Positions 5,381 to 7,443 of a stretch of DNA of 7,443 nt are shown here, one piece after another. The stretch covers positions 1-7,443 of the forward strand of contig JAPKBK010000090.1 of the NCBI GenBank assembly GCA_028823435.1. The letters run 5' to 3'. The notes under the pieces are model-generated. The model saw nothing but the letters and a program-made list of their open reading frames with translations, was not told the DNA's origin and did not search any database. The position numbers were made by a program, and so were the translations under genes. Origin of the DNA: Flavobacteriales bacterium. GTDB taxonomy: Bacteria > Bacteroidota > Bacteroidia > Flavobacteriales_D > Sanyastnellaceae. Each line of letters starts with the position of its first letter. Within the stretch, counting starts at the first letter, position 1.

Positions 5381-7443
5381 ATGATTCGGCTTGCTACATT
5401 TATATCTGCCATTTTGCTCTTCACGAGCGCTGGAATAGCCCAAGTGGGCTCTGGTACTTTAAAAGGAAAAGTTACTGATTTTGACACTGGGGAGCCTCTC
5501 CCCTTTGCCTCTGTCGTGATGTTCCTCAACGGCAACCAGGTGTCTGGTACAAATACAAACTTTGATGGGGAATACACCATCAAGCCTATCTCTCCAGGAA
5601 CATACGACGTCCTGTTAAGTTTCGTTGGCTATCAAGCAAAAAAAATTACTGGCGTCCGTATCAATGCAAATAAAATTCATTTTGTCAATGCGGAAATATC
5701 CGCTGGGGTATTGGTGCAAGCAGCTGAAGTTGTAGAGTATGCTGTTCCATTGATTGATGCCGATGGTGGCGCTTCAGGAGGAACTGTAAGCAGAGAAGAC
5801 ATTGACAAACTTCCTGGAAGATCCGCTACATCTATTGCAACCACTGTTGCTGGAGCGAGTACAGCTGGAACTGGAGGTGGAATCTCAATCCGTGGAGCGC
5901 GTAGTTCTTCGACTTGGATTTATATTGACGGAATTAAAATTCGTGGATCCTCTGCCCTTCCGAAATCTGCGATTGAGGAAGTACAAGTTGTCACAGGAGG
6001 TATCCCTGCGAATATTGGTGATGCTACAGGTGGCGTCATTAACATTTCACTTCGTTCTTCAAGTCGTACATGGTTTGGTGGGGGTGAGATTATTTCATCT
6101 GGATTGCCGATTGGAGAAAAGGCGTATGGTTTAGATAAATTCGGCTACAACCTCGCCGAAGGAGTCGCTTCAGGTCCAATCTTATTCCGCAAAGATGAAA
6201 ACGGCAAGAAAACAGACCCACTTGTAGGTCTCTTTATCGCTGGAAATGTAACCTATCAAAAAGATCCACGTCCAACTTTTGGTGGCGTTTACCGAATAAC
6301 TGACGAAGCTCGAGATGGCCTCATTTCAAATCCCCTCAGACAAAACATCAGTTCTGCTGGAGAGATTAACGGCGCCATCTACAACGCTGACTTCCTCACG
6401 GAGGATGACTTCACGAAGGTCGATACGCGCATGAACGTCGGATCTCAAAGCGCGAACATCGTTACCAAATTTGACATTAACACCGATGAATTCACAACGC
6501 TTACACTAGGAGCAACTGCATCAGGTAACATCAATAACTCCTTTAATTATGCACGTTCATTAATGAATTGGGAGAACAACGATCTGAATACCAGTTACGA
6601 TTGGCGTGCGTATGCAAAGTTCAGTCAACGATTTGTCAATGAACAAGGTGACAATTCAAGTAATCTGAGCAATGTGTTCTACCAAATCATGGTTGATTAT
6701 AGCCAAAGTTTTAGAAGCACCCAAGACGCAAACCACAGAGATGACTTCTTTAAATATGGCCACGTAGGGAAATTCGACGTTTACAATAGAAATTCATACG
6801 GATACAATCCTACATCAGGAAGATTCGTACACAACGGATGGGAAGATACGCTTGTCACTTTTGAATCTTCTGAGTTCAATCCCAATCTCGCAGCGATAAA
6901 TAATCAATATTTCTCTTTATTCGATCAAGAGCCCTACAACCAGTTTGTAGATGGACCTTATGAAAGTTTGTTGGCCGTACAAAACGGAAATGCCCTGCTT
7001 AATGGACAAAGTCCCTCGTCAACATATGGTCTTTGGAGCTATGTAGGCACACAAGGCTCAGACTACTACAAATCAAACAATTCTCAATTCCGGATAAGTG
7101 CTGCTGGTTCTGCAGATATCGGAGATCACGCGTTACAGATGGGTTTTGAATATGAGCAACGAAAAGATGCTTTCTTCTCTTTGGCACCGATCGGTTTGTG
7201 GCAATTGGGAAGACTGTTGTCGAACTCTCATATTAAAGAGCTGAACTTCAACGATTCTACAATCACGAACGTTGGTACAGAGTATTATGTGACATATGGT
7301 CGTCTGATCGGAGAGAACCAATTCATGTTTGACAGAAGTTTACGTCGAGAGCTAGGACTTGATCCCGACGGAAATGACCTCATAAACATTGATGGATTAG
7401 ACCCCGACTTCTTCACTTTGGATATGTTTAGCGCAGATGACCT
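5381..7443 (+). CDS. TonB-dependent outer-membrane receptor (3' partial)
   Basis: An outer-membrane transporter energised by TonB-ExbBD. The frame runs from ATG 5381 to the window edge without a stop (687 full codons), so the end of the barrel is missing. An in-frame TAA at 5330-5332 with no ATG, GTG or TTG after it before 5381 fixes the start. Residues 1-20 are a signal peptide with likely cleavage before Gln21. Residues 25-110 form a carboxypeptidase-regulatory-like beta-sandwich (LKGKVTDFDTGEPLPFASV, then DGEYTIKPISPGTYDV). The plug spans about 127-226, with SREDIDKLPGRSA, ISIRGARSSSTWIYIDG and GGIPANIGDATGGVINI. From about 230 on, alternating aromatic and polar stretches look like barrel strands and loops. 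Acidic loop text near the edge (GLDPDFFTLDMFSAD) recalls large Flavobacteriales receptors. It lacks the usual SusC look and no susD precedes it, so I do not call a glycan system. The substrate is unknown; the deo neighbours make nucleosides or DNA breakdown products one possibility. Confidence 0.93.
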   Translation, partial: MIRLATFISAILLFTSAGIAQVGSGTLKGKVTDFDTGEPLPFASVVMFLNGNQVSGTNTNFDGEYTIKPISPGTYDVLLSFVGYQAKKITGVRINANKIHFVNAEISAGVLVQAAEVVEYAVPLIDADGGASGGTVSREDIDKLPGRSATSIATTVAGASTAGTGGGISIRGARSSSTWIYIDGIKIRGSSALPKSAIEEVQVVTGGIPANIGDATGGVINISLRSSSRTWFGGGEIISSGLPIGEKAYGLDKFGYNLAEGVASGPILFRKDENGKKTDPLVGLFIAGNVTYQKDPRPTFGGVYRITDEARDGLISNPLRQNISSAGEINGAIYNADFLTEDDFTKVDTRMNVGSQSANIVTKFDINTDEFTTLTLGATASGNINNSFNYARSLMNWENNDLNTSYDWRAYAKFSQRFVNEQGDNSSNLSNVFYQIMVDYSQSFRSTQDANHRDDFFKYGHVGKFDVYNRNSYGYNPTSGRFVHNGWEDTLVTFESSEFNPNLAAINNQYFSLFDQEPYNQFVDGPYESLLAVQNGNALLNGQSPSSTYGLWSYVGTQGSDYYKSNNSQFRISAAGSADIGDHALQMGFEYEQRKDAFFSLAPIGLWQLGRLLSNSHIKELNFNDSTITNVGTEYYVTYGRLIGENQFMFDRSLRRELGLDPDGNDLINIDGLDPDFFTLDMFSADD

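Noticed and set aside
5124..5384. 86-codon plus-strand frame starting at TTG and ending in an ATGA overlap with the receptor start
   Set aside because: It needs a TTG start, lies in another frame of the small gene, has no signal peptide or family resemblance, and its ATGA overlap can arise by chance.
5042..5443. 133-codon open frame on the minus strand over the small gene and the receptor start
   Set aside because: It overlaps the signal-peptide part of the receptor gene and most of the small gene, its product is a low-complexity mix without a recognisable domain, and it explains neither neighbour. It is best seen as the complement of the basic-rich plus-strand gene.
5802..6134. 110-codon plus-strand frame
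   Set aside because: It lies wholly inside the plug and early barrel of the receptor, whose motifs are clear in the main frame, and it starts with TTG.

Overview
The window looks like part of a Bacteroidota chromosome, most likely a marine Flavobacteriales-type organism. The case rests on the 3' gene, a TonB-dependent receptor whose N-terminal carboxypeptidase-regulatory-like domain and plug are typical of that phylum. AT-rich start regions without Shine-Dalgarno sequences and a plausible TTTn/TAnnTTTG-type promoter agree with this. All genes lie on the + strand and the window is almost fully coding. I see no tRNA, rRNA, CRISPR array, insertion sequence or phage gene.

Region 1 (1-4965) is the 3' part of a deoxynucleoside catabolism (deo) operon. 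It holds a two-domain aldehyde dehydrogenase of the ALDH16 type (5' end outside the window), thymidine phosphorylase (deoA) and phosphopentomutase (deoB). The first two genes overlap by 11 bases and the next gap is 12 bases. DeoA releases deoxyribose-1-phosphate from thymidine or deoxyuridine, and DeoB converts it to deoxyribose-5-phosphate. The aldolase DeoC, which would split that product into glyceraldehyde-3-phosphate and acetaldehyde, is not in the window and may lie upstream. The aldehyde dehydrogenase is then a natural candidate to oxidise the acetaldehyde. That link is inferred from context.

Region 2 (4943-5296) encodes a 117-residue protein I do not recognise. It starts inside the end of deoB, has a predicted signal peptide, and its mature part is extremely basic. 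Its C-terminal 37 residues contain 18 Lys/Arg and no acidic residue.

Region 3 (5297-7443) is an 84-base intergenic stretch with a candidate promoter and a short direct repeat, followed by the 5' part (687 complete codons) of a TonB-dependent outer-membrane receptor that runs off the window. No SusD-like partner is visible. A role for the receptor in nucleoside or DNA uptake next to the deo genes is possible, but nothing in its sequence shows it.

The most interesting points are the ALDH16-type enzyme built into a deo operon, the unknown cationic secreted protein coupled to deoB, and the receptor next to a nucleoside-catabolism operon. I found nothing I can defend as a wholly new biological system.
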